From JBLIAZ01 sp047632015 (GTDB lineage: Bacteria; Bacteroidota; Bacteroidia; Flavobacteriales_C; GCA-002722245): a stretch of DNA of 21,326 nt. How positions within the stretch are numbered: position 1 is the first letter of the stretch; every line of letters begins with the position of its first letter. Made by a program: the position numbers and the translations under genes. Under the pieces are notes generated by a model. That model searched no databases, was not told the DNA's origin, and saw nothing but the letters and a program-made list of their open reading frames with translations. Shown here in pieces: positions 14,287-21,326 of the stretch. The DNA is taken from contig JBLIBC010000016.1 in assembly GCA_047632015.1 (NCBI GenBank), forward strand, positions 1-21,326, in the 5' to 3' direction.

Positions 14287-15063
14287 ATGAAACCATTAAT
14301 ATTTATAACTTTCATTCTTTTCTTGTTCTCTTGCTCAGTGCCACGTACAAATAAAAATCTGGAGCATTCGATCATCGGCATTTTCATTACTACGGAAGTT
14401 ATTGATGGTCCCGCGAACATCAGAGAAAATCTAGATGGAAAGATTTCTTTTGAACTTTATGATGGTGTATCAATTCAAACAACAAAAATTAAAAACAATT
14501 GGTATCAAATCGGACAATTCTTTCCTATTTCTAAGAACCAATACGATCAAGGTAAATTAATACAAGGAGATTATATCATCACGAACGAGGGTGATACACT
14601 TGGAAAAGCTGTAGTAGAAGTACCCTTTTGGACGCACGGAATTTCTGAAGACGGTCCTTACGCATTCATTGCGGGTTACACTCATAAGAAAAACATTAAC
14701 CCCAACTCAATCGTGGAAAACCAGCTAGTAAAAATAATTCAAGATGGAAAAATTTCTCTATCAGAATTTAAGCCTTTTATCGACACCTTAGGCTTTCAGA
14801 GGGACGATAGATTTATGCATTACGACTCTTATTTCATATACGAAAACTGGATTACAGATCCTTCCCCTGGATACAGGATATTGCTTTTATTTGAACAAGA
14901 CTCATTAGCGGGAATTATGCATACTCGTCATTTACCATTAGTAGATTTAAAACCCCAAAAGATTTGGAACGATTCTCACGTGACATTTATGGCTGGTTAT
15001 GACAAGACTAAACAAGTAAAGTTTATCAATTATATTAGTAATTGGCTACAGGGCGTAGACTAA
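14287..15063 (+). CDS. Lipoprotein with bacterial SH3-like domain
   Basis: 258 residues from the ATG at 14287. An in-frame ATG at 14236 would add 17 residues, but the later start gives a compact lipoprotein signal, MKPLIFITFILFLFSC, with Cys16 as lipid anchor. Just after it, at about 29-78, the segment VIDGPANIRENLDGKISF followed by VSIQTTKIKNNWYQIG has the pattern of a bacterial SH3 domain (GPANIR and the NNWYQI end), a module that binds cell-wall peptides or protein partners. The remaining 180 residues match nothing I know. It is probably co-transcribed with trmD and the NUDIX gene, and converges with the zinc-ribbon gene with 44 bases between and no obvious terminator. Confidence 0.7.
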   Translation: MKPLIFITFILFLFSCSVPRTNKNLEHSIIGIFITTEVIDGPANIRENLDGKISFELYDGVSIQTTKIKNNWYQIGQFFPISKNQYDQGKLIQGDYIITNEGDTLGKAVVEVPFWTHGISEDGPYAFIAGYTHKKNINPNSIVENQLVKIIQDGKISLSEFKPFIDTLGFQRDDRFMHYDSYFIYENWITDPSPGYRILLLFEQDSLAGIMHTRHLPLVDLKPQKIWNDSHVTFMAGYDKTKQVKFINYISNWLQGVD

Positions 15064-15107
15064 TTATGCAAGGAATGTTATCAATTAATCTATCACCATA
15101 CCAACTC

Positions 15108-15431
15108 TCACCAAAAAATATTTTTCACCAACAATATAAGAAACCCCAAAAAGATTCCTGAGAAGGCAAAAAAGGGTGTTTTGTACTTTTTCTTTAGGGT
15201 GATTGCAATCTCTTTCGATTTGTCTGAAAACCTCTTTTCAATCAACACATTTTGACATTTGATACATTGAGAGGCACACTCTTTTTTTATTGGAAACATC
15301 GGTAACCAAAGGATGTGAAAGTATTTTTGAAAAACACTAATAGCAAGGTGCTTTTTAGCACACTTTTCACATGGTATTTTTTTTGAGGTTGTTAATCCTA
15401 AATGATGGGCTTTCCTTCCAAAAAGTATCAT
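15108..15431 (-). CDS. Small membrane protein with zinc ribbon
   Basis: 107 residues. Two Cys pairs, CEKC (20-23) and CIKC (56-59), with YFHILWLPMFPIKKE between them form a zinc-ribbon arrangement found in small Bacteroidota proteins of unknown role. A single hydrophobic helix closes the protein (FFAFSGIFLGFLILLV), so it is probably tail-anchored with the ribbon in the cytoplasm. Its ATG overlaps the stop of the DUF4259 gene by four bases (ATGA), a classic translational coupling, so the two products are likely made together. Confidence 0.75.
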   Translation of the reverse strand: MILFGRKAHHLGLTTSKKIPCEKCAKKHLAISVFQKYFHILWLPMFPIKKECASQCIKCQNVLIEKRFSDKSKEIAITLKKKYKTPFFAFSGIFLGFLILLVKNIFW

Positions 15432-15832
15432 GCTTTTAATCTTTTAATTAAATCTTTTTGACTATCCTTCCATGCTTTATAATACGGAGTGTCACAGTAC
15501 ATTTCTTTTGCCTCACTGTCTTTTAGTAATAACTCCACTAATCCAATTGCTTGTGCAGCTACTTCTTGCTCTACTTGGATATAACACAACTCGACCCATT
15601 CTTTAAGCTGCAACGGTAAATCTTCAGCTGGTGAACCTTGAATTGCCGCTAGGACTTCAGCAATCGTAAAAAACTCTAAGCACTCATCTAGCGTGGTTTC
15701 CTCGGGATTAAATTTACCTGAAAACGCATCGAAAAAAGCAACAATAGAAAGTTGTTTTTTATGCGCGGTTAACTCCTCTACATAGTCCAACGCTACATCA
15801 TTTTCAAAATTTGTAATTCCCCAAGCTGACAT
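15428..15832 (-). CDS. DUF4259-domain protein
   Basis: 134 residues. MSAWGITNFENDVALDYVEEL is the signature opening of the DUF4259 family (AWG-x-x-x-F-x-N-D-x-A-x-D). The rest is acidic and helical, and there is no signal peptide. The function is not known; members are small cytoplasmic proteins and often occur in unrelated contexts. Here it is followed, with a four-base overlap, by the zinc-ribbon membrane protein. Upstream is a hairpin and repeat-rich region. No clear -7 element was found on this strand. Confidence 0.85.
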   Translation of the reverse strand: MSAWGITNFENDVALDYVEELTAHKKQLSIVAFFDAFSGKFNPEETTLDECLEFFTIAEVLAAIQGSPAEDLPLQLKEWVELCYIQVEQEVAAQAIGLVELLLKDSEAKEMYCDTPYYKAWKDSQKDLIKRLKA

Positions 15833-15882
15833 TTACTGATTTATTTAGTTTGATAACGCAAAAATAGTTTTTCTGTGCTTAA

Positions 15883-15911
15883 CCTCAAACGAAAATCCAA
15901 TTCGTTTGAGG
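15883..15911. repeat. Perfect 11-bp hairpin
   Basis: CCTCAAACGAA (15883-15893) and TTCGTTTGAGG (15901-15911) are exact reverse complements around a 7-base loop. No T-run follows on either strand, so it is not a simple terminator. It sits about 50 bases upstream of the DUF4259 start and abuts the larger repeat element, whose right part also contains CCTCAA (16001-16006). Confidence 0.7.
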
Positions 15912-16034
15912 GGAATTCCAAAAATCGCTTTTTCTTCGTTGAACTTTAAAATTAAAATCCTCACATACTTAGGTATGCTGCGTTTTTAATTTCTCGTTCG
16001 CCTCAATAAATCTAATTTTTAGAACTCCCTTTAA
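15906..16034. repeat. Imperfect inverted-repeat element (about 129 bp), possibly dispersed
   Basis: The ends are inverted copies: GGGAATTCCAAAAAT (15911-15925) opposite ATTTTTAGAACTCCC (16015-16029). Inside, TTAAAATTAAAA near 15946 faces TTTTTAATTT near 15983, and the centre is CATACTTAGGTATG (15964-15977). The whole can fold into one long imperfect hairpin. The right end is repeated exactly at 6486-6501. No transposase is encoded. It could be a miniature mobile element or a structured dispersed repeat. Confidence 0.6.
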
Positions 16035-16140
16035 GATAAGCATCAAAGTAATTCCAAAAACATTTGACCTGAGTTCAATCCTAAATTTTTAGCTTTACTA
16101 CGCTAAGGCTATTTTAAACTTATTTTCTGATGAAGTTTTG

Positions 16141-18357
16141 ATGAATTTTCGACTCCTGCTATTATTTTGTTTTTGCACATCGTTAGTGTCCATGGCTCAA
16201 AACAGTAATCAAAACAACACTCAAACCTTTACCGACAGCTCTAAAGTTGAACTTGAAGAAGTATTCATTAGTTCATCAAAATGGAATGAGAAATCGAGAA
16301 ACAACACCAAAGAGGTTACTAAAATTTCCAAGCTTGATGTAGCATTGTACAATCCTCAAACTGCTGCTGATTTATTGACTGTAAGCGAACAAGTGTATGT
16401 CCAGAAAAGCCAACAAGGAGGAGGAAGCCCAATGATTAGAGGGTTTTCAACCAACAGATTACTGTATAGCATGGATGGTATTCGGTTGAATAACGCAATT
16501 TACCGAGGAGGAAACATACATAATGTAATTTCATTGGATCCAAATGCTATTGACAATACTGAAATTATTTTTGGACCTGGGTCAGTTACATACGGTAGTG
16601 ATGCTATTGGTGCTGTCATGAGTTTTAGCTCCCTAAATCATAAAAACGGCTTATCGGATTCTACTGACATACATGGGAAATCAAACTTCCGGTTTAGCTC
16701 TGCAAACGAGGAGTTTAGCGGACATTACGACTTCAACATAGCAAAGGGAAAGTGGTCTTTTATTTCCAGTGTATCTAAAACAAAATATACCGATTTAAAA
16801 ATGGGAAACTACGGGCCTTCCGACTACTTGCAAAAGTACGTTGTAAAAAGAATTGGCACCACAGACAGCATTGAAACGAACGGGAATCAAAAATTACAAA
16901 ACCCCAGTGGTTATGAGCAAATTCACACTTTGCACAAAGTCCGTTACAAAGCAAGTAAACACCTGGACGTTGATTACAATGTTCACTTTTCACAAAGCAA
17001 TGAATATGGCCGTTACGACAGGCTATACCCATTAAACCAGCTACCTAATTACGCCGTTTGGAACTACGGTCCTCAAAAATGGATCATGAATCATTTGTCC
17101 ATTACGAACACTAAAAAACGCAAGTTGTTTTCGGCTTTTAAACTGAATTTAGCTCATCAATTTCAGGAGGAAAGCAGAATAAGCAGGAAAATAAATTCAG
17201 ATGATATTAAAACTCAAGTTGAAAATGTAAACGCCTACTCTTTGAATTTAGACTTTAAAAAGGACCGAAAAAAACATGTTATTTATTACGGCGCGGAATT
17301 GGTGTACAACAGAGTAAATTCATGGGGAAACACCGTTAACGTGTTAAACGACGAAAGTTTTACCAGTGCAGCTCGGTACCCCAAATCGGACTGGGCTATT
17401 TTTGCCTTGTATTTAAAATACAATCAAAAAATAGGTACCAACACTGTATTTACATCTGGGATTAGAACCAACAGCTACTATTTGAAATCGAATTTTAACA
17501 GCCAAAATAATTTTTACAATTTGCCTTTCAATGAAGTAACCATTAACAAACAGTCCGTTAATGGTATAGTGGGGATTTCATGGCAAACAAAACATTGGGA
17601 AATTAAAAGCAATGTTTCCTCTGGATTTAGAGCGCCAAATGTAGACGATGTAGGAAAAACCTTTGATTTTCAAGATCATCAAATAGTGGTGCCTAACGGA
17701 AATTTGAAATCGGAAGTGGCTTACACCGCGGATTTATCCATTAGTAAAAAACTGTCCAAATGGGGAACGTTGGGCTTAGGAACTTTTTACACTTTACTGG
17801 ATGATGCCATGGTGCGTCGTGAGTTTAAATTAAATGGTGAGGACAGTATATTATATGAGGGCAGCATGAGTAAAGTCTTTGCTATTCAAAATGCATCATA
17901 TGCCTTTGTTTACGGTATAAGTGGAAAGTTGGAAATTAAACTTTCAAAAGCAGTGCAGGTAAAATCCTCTGTTAATTACCAAAAGGGAACTGAGGTAATT
18001 GATGATGTGAGCTCGCCTTCACGACACGCCGCTCCCCTTTTCATGACTAACAGTGTTACTTTAAAAATTAAAAAGGTGGTATTAAAAGCTTATCATCAAT
18101 ACAACTCAGGCTACGCTAACAAACAACTAAGTCTGGACCAACGAGATAAAACAAGCATTTATGCCTTGGACGAAAATGGACTTCCGTTTAGCCCCTATTG
18201 GCACACTTTCAATTTAAAAGGAATACTGATGTTGAGTAATCACTGGGTGTTGTCAGGAGGGATTGAAAACTTAGCAGATATTAGGTACCGAACATACAGC
18301 TCAGGAATATCTGCACCTGGAAGAAATTACATCGTAGCTGTTAAAGTCATGTTTTAA
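16141..18357 (+). CDS. TonB-dependent outer-membrane receptor, possibly for haem
   Basis: 738 residues from the ATG at 16141 (the preceding TTG is also in frame). Signal peptide residues 1-19 end SMAQ. VELEEVFIS near residue 37 may serve as the TonB box, followed by the plug domain (about 40-165) with SPMIRGFSTNRLLYSMDGIRL and GPGSVTYGSDAIGAVMSF. The remainder is a 22-strand-type barrel ending in Phe (IVAVKVMF). GFRAPNVDDVGK near 495 followed by a His (FQDHQ) and PNGNLKSE resembles the FRAP/NPNL box with intervening His of haem and haemoglobin receptors. Substrate assignment is inference; many receptors share FRAP and NPNL. It lacks the N-terminal carboxypeptidase-like domain common in Bacteroidota. 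No haem-utilisation partner gene is adjacent. Confidence 0.88.
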   Translation: MNFRLLLLFCFCTSLVSMAQNSNQNNTQTFTDSSKVELEEVFISSSKWNEKSRNNTKEVTKISKLDVALYNPQTAADLLTVSEQVYVQKSQQGGGSPMIRGFSTNRLLYSMDGIRLNNAIYRGGNIHNVISLDPNAIDNTEIIFGPGSVTYGSDAIGAVMSFSSLNHKNGLSDSTDIHGKSNFRFSSANEEFSGHYDFNIAKGKWSFISSVSKTKYTDLKMGNYGPSDYLQKYVVKRIGTTDSIETNGNQKLQNPSGYEQIHTLHKVRYKASKHLDVDYNVHFSQSNEYGRYDRLYPLNQLPNYAVWNYGPQKWIMNHLSITNTKKRKLFSAFKLNLAHQFQEESRISRKINSDDIKTQVENVNAYSLNLDFKKDRKKHVIYYGAELVYNRVNSWGNTVNVLNDESFTSAARYPKSDWAIFALYLKYNQKIGTNTVFTSGIRTNSYYLKSNFNSQNNFYNLPFNEVTINKQSVNGIVGISWQTKHWEIKSNVSSGFRAPNVDDVGKTFDFQDHQIVVPNGNLKSEVAYTADLSISKKLSKWGTLGLGTFYTLLDDAMVRREFKLNGEDSILYEGSMSKVFAIQNASYAFVYGISGKLEIKLSKAVQVKSSVNYQKGTEVIDDVSSPSRHAAPLFMTNSVTLKIKKVVLKAYHQYNSGYANKQLSLDQRDKTSIYALDENGLPFSPYWHTFNLKGILMLSNHWVLSGGIENLADIRYRTYSSGISAPGRNYIVAVKVMF

Positions 18358-18424
18358 CAAGATATTCTCAATAACTATCAGCTGCTTGAAAGCGGAGCGG
18401 TATTTGGATTAACTATCTTTCAGA

Positions 18425-21085
18425 ATGCAATTTTTTAAGGTTGTCATATCGTCTTTTATTATGTTGTTAACGATTGCGTCGTTTGCACAAGAAAGAATTG
18501 ATTTATCATACCAAAACCTGGATAAATTACCTGATAATTTAAAAACCAATCAAGTATTGGAAGAGCTAATTTTAACGGGAAACCCATTAAAATCGCTTCC
18601 AGAATGGCTCGGAGACTTACCTCAATTACAAATAATAGTCCTGGACGAAATTACGACGCTTCCAGTTTCAGCAAGTTTTCAAATCCTTTCAAATTGCAGC
18701 ACACTAAAGTATTTGTCTTGGAAAAAGGGAAAGCTGGTTTACATCCCTGTTGCAATTAATGATTTTCAAAAATTAATCCAGTTAAACCTTTCTGATAATG
18801 GGATTGTTAAGTTGCCATTAATTAAAAAAGACATTAAGATTACGGAATTAGATTTATCTAAAAATTTGATTGACAGCTTAGGCTCCTCGATTTTAGCATT
18901 TAAAAAATTACACCTTTTTAATTTCTCGTTTAACCCTGGCGTGAATAACGATAACAACTACCATTTACTTAAAAACTTGGAGCAGTTGTCAAGTTTGAAA
19001 ATAATGGGATTACGGAAATTTCCAGATAAAATTTGCAAGCTACCCTCACTCATTTCGCTAGATATTTCAAATAGTAAACTGGAACAATTACCAGAAAACT
19101 TTAAACTGCTTCATAAACTTGAACACCTTAACATGTACAACTGCAAAGCCTTGGACTTTCCTGTTACTGTTGAACAACTAGCTAAATTAACAAGCTTAAC
19201 CTCCTTGATAATAGGAGGACGAGCTTTAAACAAAATCCCTTTTAATATTTTTAAGTTACGCGCTCTGTCCAGTTTAACTATTCAAAACAGTTGCATGGAA
19301 TATTTCCCAACCTCTATCAAGCGATTAAACGTGTCGAAGCTTGCTCTTGAGCATTGCAGTGTCAAAACTGGAGCGCGATTATTTGAAAATACATCGGGAA
19401 TGACACGATTAAAAAGCTTGCACATTAGCAATTTGGTATGTCAAGACATACAGTTGAAAGGTTTTTTATTTTTAGACTCATTAGACGTTAGTCATTGTCA
19501 ACTAACGAAATTACCTAGTTCATTGAATAATTTAAAATGGATCAACTTATCCGGAAACACGATTGCAAGGGAGCAATTAAAGCACTTAAAAGGGGAAATT
19601 ATAGGTAGTGGAAATTATAAACGAATAACCGTTAGCTCAAATATTAAACACAAAACAGGTACAGTTACTCATGTTCCTTTCAGAAAAACAATTTATACTC
19701 AAATTGGTGAAATTTTCTTGGTAAATGGAGTAAGAATTGAAGTACCTCCTTATGCATTCATTAATAATAAATCTGTTGTTATTGACGGAGAGGTAGTATT
19801 ATCTGTGAATATCATAAAAAAACCAAATGACATCGCTCTACTAGATAAAACATTAAACAGTGAAAGGACCTCGGTGGTTACCCCCCTGTTTCTTGTGGAG
19901 ATAAAAGCCTACCAACAGTTGCCAAATGTAAAAGGAGAAGATCTTGAAAGAGAAGAAGTGTTCATTAATCAAAAAAACGCCCTAACTATATCCATAGCTA
20001 CCGAAAGACAAAATCAGGCAACAGGATTTAGATACGATGAACGAAAAAAGTATTGGGTCCCACTGGAAACAAGTAGTGAATACTGCAACCCAAAACAGCA
20101 AGCTATTACATCTAAAAGTTTTAAATCAATTGTATTTAGTGACCTTAACCAATACCCTTCAACCTCTTTTAATGTAAGGAGTTCAAAGGTTCAAATAAAA
20201 TTAAAACGAAACAAAAGGCGTAATACGCTAAAGTTTGAAATAACCCCGGAGTATGGATACAAGGAGAACTTTTTTCAGTTATTTGGGGACCGGATTAAAG
20301 GATACCCTGAACTAAAAGTGTTCAAAAAAGTGAAATGGAATTATGTAGGCGATAGCGTAGAAAACGTACTTGAGCGACTGTACTTTTTATCGGAGAAAGC
20401 AAAATCGGAAAAGTTAAAAAGAAAAAGCACCTTTTATTTTTACGTTTTGGACATTAAAAATATTACTATCAAACCTCATCCTGAAAAAGACAATTACGTC
20501 ATGAGTATCCTACAGGGAAAGGATACTTTACAACTGAATGTGCTGCCAAAATTAAGCAGTATGAACGCCCATAAAATTCAAAAATGGCATAAAAAGAAAT
20601 ATAAAAAATACAGCAAAAAACTTGAGGAACGCCTTTTGTACTGGAACAAGCTGGACAGTTTGCATTTAAATTATTTTTCGTCCTTCGAAAAAAAGCTAAG
20701 CAAATTCAGGTTACGGGCAATTGAAAATGAAAAGGCTGTAGCTACTCACTCAATAAAAAGCACAAATAAAAACCGTCTTGACAATTACAAAGTTTCTTTT
20801 AAAGTAGGTAAAACAGGATGGTATCAAATTGGTGAAGAACTAATAGTTGATAGTGTAAAGACTACTGCACTTAAACTTAAGATTTCAGGGCGAAATCATT
20901 ACGCAAAGTACGTGTTAATTCGAAACCCTGCCAATAACCAAACCTACTGGCAACCTACAAGGAAAGTGATAATCAGCGAAATTGGTCAAAATTATATTTA
21001 TTCGAAAGTTGGGCAGAACACCTATGTTGGCAAATACACAGGAAGCCAAACTGTTCAACTCAAGAGGCAATTAAAAGAAGACTAG
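18425..21085 (+). CDS. Secreted leucine-rich-repeat protein with C-terminal beta domains
   Basis: 886 residues. The signal peptide is MQFFKVVISSFIMLLTIASFAQ. Residues about 23-395 carry some 14 leucine-rich repeats of the LPxxL / L-x-x-L-x-L-S/T-x-N type (for example LIQLNLSDNGIVKLP and LISLDISNSKLEQLPENF). Around 411-530 follows a domain in which IEVPPYAFINNKSVVIDGEV matches the pattern G-x-x-I-x-I-P-x-x-A-F-x-x-x-x-G-x-V used in many Bacteroidota surface proteins. A Lys-rich helical segment (about 715-775) and a final beta-rich part (VGKTGWYQIGEEL onward) complete it. It is probably a cell-surface or periplasmic binding protein; the partner is unknown. TATCTTTC (18414-18421), one mismatch from the -7 consensus, lies just before the ATG. 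A CAP-domain gene follows after 20 bases. Confidence 0.85.
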   Translation: MQFFKVVISSFIMLLTIASFAQERIDLSYQNLDKLPDNLKTNQVLEELILTGNPLKSLPEWLGDLPQLQIIVLDEITTLPVSASFQILSNCSTLKYLSWKKGKLVYIPVAINDFQKLIQLNLSDNGIVKLPLIKKDIKITELDLSKNLIDSLGSSILAFKKLHLFNFSFNPGVNNDNNYHLLKNLEQLSSLKIMGLRKFPDKICKLPSLISLDISNSKLEQLPENFKLLHKLEHLNMYNCKALDFPVTVEQLAKLTSLTSLIIGGRALNKIPFNIFKLRALSSLTIQNSCMEYFPTSIKRLNVSKLALEHCSVKTGARLFENTSGMTRLKSLHISNLVCQDIQLKGFLFLDSLDVSHCQLTKLPSSLNNLKWINLSGNTIAREQLKHLKGEIIGSGNYKRITVSSNIKHKTGTVTHVPFRKTIYTQIGEIFLVNGVRIEVPPYAFINNKSVVIDGEVVLSVNIIKKPNDIALLDKTLNSERTSVVTPLFLVEIKAYQQLPNVKGEDLEREEVFINQKNALTISIATERQNQATGFRYDERKKYWVPLETSSEYCNPKQQAITSKSFKSIVFSDLNQYPSTSFNVRSSKVQIKLKRNKRRNTLKFEITPEYGYKENFFQLFGDRIKGYPELKVFKKVKWNYVGDSVENVLERLYFLSEKAKSEKLKRKSTFYFYVLDIKNITIKPHPEKDNYVMSILQGKDTLQLNVLPKLSSMNAHKIQKWHKKKYKKYSKKLEERLLYWNKLDSLHLNYFSSFEKKLSKFRLRAIENEKAVATHSIKSTNKNRLDNYKVSFKVGKTGWYQIGEELIVDSVKTTALKLKISGRNHYAKYVLIRNPANNQTYWQPTRKVIISEIGQNYIYSKVGQNTYVGKYTGSQTVQLKRQLKED

Positions 21086-21105
21086 ACATAAAACAAGTAT
21101 TAAAA

Positions 21106-21326
21106 ATGAAAAGCGTAATCTTATTTTTCTTGGTATTTATCACAACTGGTTTTGCACTAGATGAGCACGGACTGATGCGGGGTTCAAGCAGTGACTCTAG
21201 CTCAAGTGAATCCTTGGTTTTCGAAAGCACTGATCACGCGTTGTTAAATGAAACAGTTTTCCGATTAATCAATAAAGAAAGGACAAATCGAAAATTAGAT
21301 ACTTTGAAATTTAACGCTGCGCTTCA
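21106..21326 (+). CDS. CAP-domain (SCP/PR1-like) secreted protein, partial
   Basis: Only the first 73 residues are in the window and the frame is open to the end. MKSVILFFLVFITTGFA is a signal peptide. A serine-rich linker (RGSSSDSSSSES) is followed by LLNETVFRLINKERTNRKLD and TLKFNAAL, the first helix and strand of a CAP domain (family pattern: N-x-x-R, then L-x-x-N-x-x-L). CAP proteins are extracellular and of varied function. It begins 20 bases after the leucine-rich-repeat gene, so the two are likely co-transcribed secreted proteins. Confidence 0.75.
   Translation, partial: MKSVILFFLVFITTGFALDEHGLMRGSSSDSSSSESLVFESTDHALLNETVFRLINKERTNRKLDTLKFNAAL

Larger units (their letters stand above)
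15833..16140. other. Intergenic region filled by a repeat element
   Basis: It separates the leftward DUF4259 gene from the rightward TonB-dependent receptor. Most of it consists of the hairpin at 15883-15911 and the inverted-repeat element at 15906-16034. Apart from these, 16035-16140 is AT-rich; TATTTTCT at 16121-16128 is a weak -7 candidate for the receptor. No coding frame is convincing. Confidence 0.5.

Noticed and set aside
16775..17032. Cysteine-rich minus-strand frame within the receptor gene
   Set aside because: It is fully antisense to a clear TonB-receptor coding sequence and has no family resemblance.

Overview
The window looks like a chromosomal segment of an AT-rich member of the Bacteroidota, most likely Flavobacteriales or a close relative. 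The evidence is a type IX secretion (T9SS) cargo protein with a C-terminal sorting domain, a TonB-dependent receptor of Bacteroidota type, a dihydroorotase homologue without metal ligands, several lipoproteins, little visible Shine-Dalgarno sequence, and promoters of the Bacteroidota form TTTG/TTG - 19 or 20 nt - TAnnTTTG. I see no phage, integrase, transposase, CRISPR array, tRNA or rRNA.

Layout. 158-841 (+) is a small predicted outer-membrane barrel. 878-3070 (-) is a long secreted Lys/Glu/Ala-rich helical protein with a related SPOR-like domain at each end. After a 531-base gap comes a T9SS cargo protein with an unusual CX4CH haem-type motif (3602-4441). 4617-6238 (+) is a TetR regulator followed by two SRPBCC lipid-binding-fold proteins; the TetR promoter carries its own operator. 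A strong hairpin terminator (6453-6478) separates these from a leftward three-gene operon (10119 to 6520): dihydroorotase-like pseudo-enzyme, class I isoprenoid-synthase-like protein, RhlE-type DEAD-box helicase. 10227-11589 (+) holds dapB and a secreted chalcone-isomerase-like protein, facing an ApbE lipoprotein (11603-12793, -). 12930-15063 (+) runs trmD, a CoA-type NUDIX hydrolase and an SH3-like lipoprotein. 15108-15832 (-) is an overlapping pair, DUF4259 and a membrane zinc ribbon. 15833-16140 contains a repeat element, and one end of the same repeat occurs at 6486. 16141-18357 is a TonB-dependent receptor, possibly for haem. 18425-21085 is a secreted leucine-rich-repeat protein, followed by the start of a CAP-domain protein that runs off the window.

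Most genes are housekeeping or envelope functions. Points that stand out: the promoters of the TetR gene and trmD both place the start codon exactly five bases after the -7 element, which predicts leaderless mRNAs; an uncharacterised isoprenoid-synthase-like enzyme lies in an operon with a degenerate dihydroorotase; and the giant helical protein is capped by duplicated SPOR-like domains. I found no convincing new multi-gene defence or mobile system.
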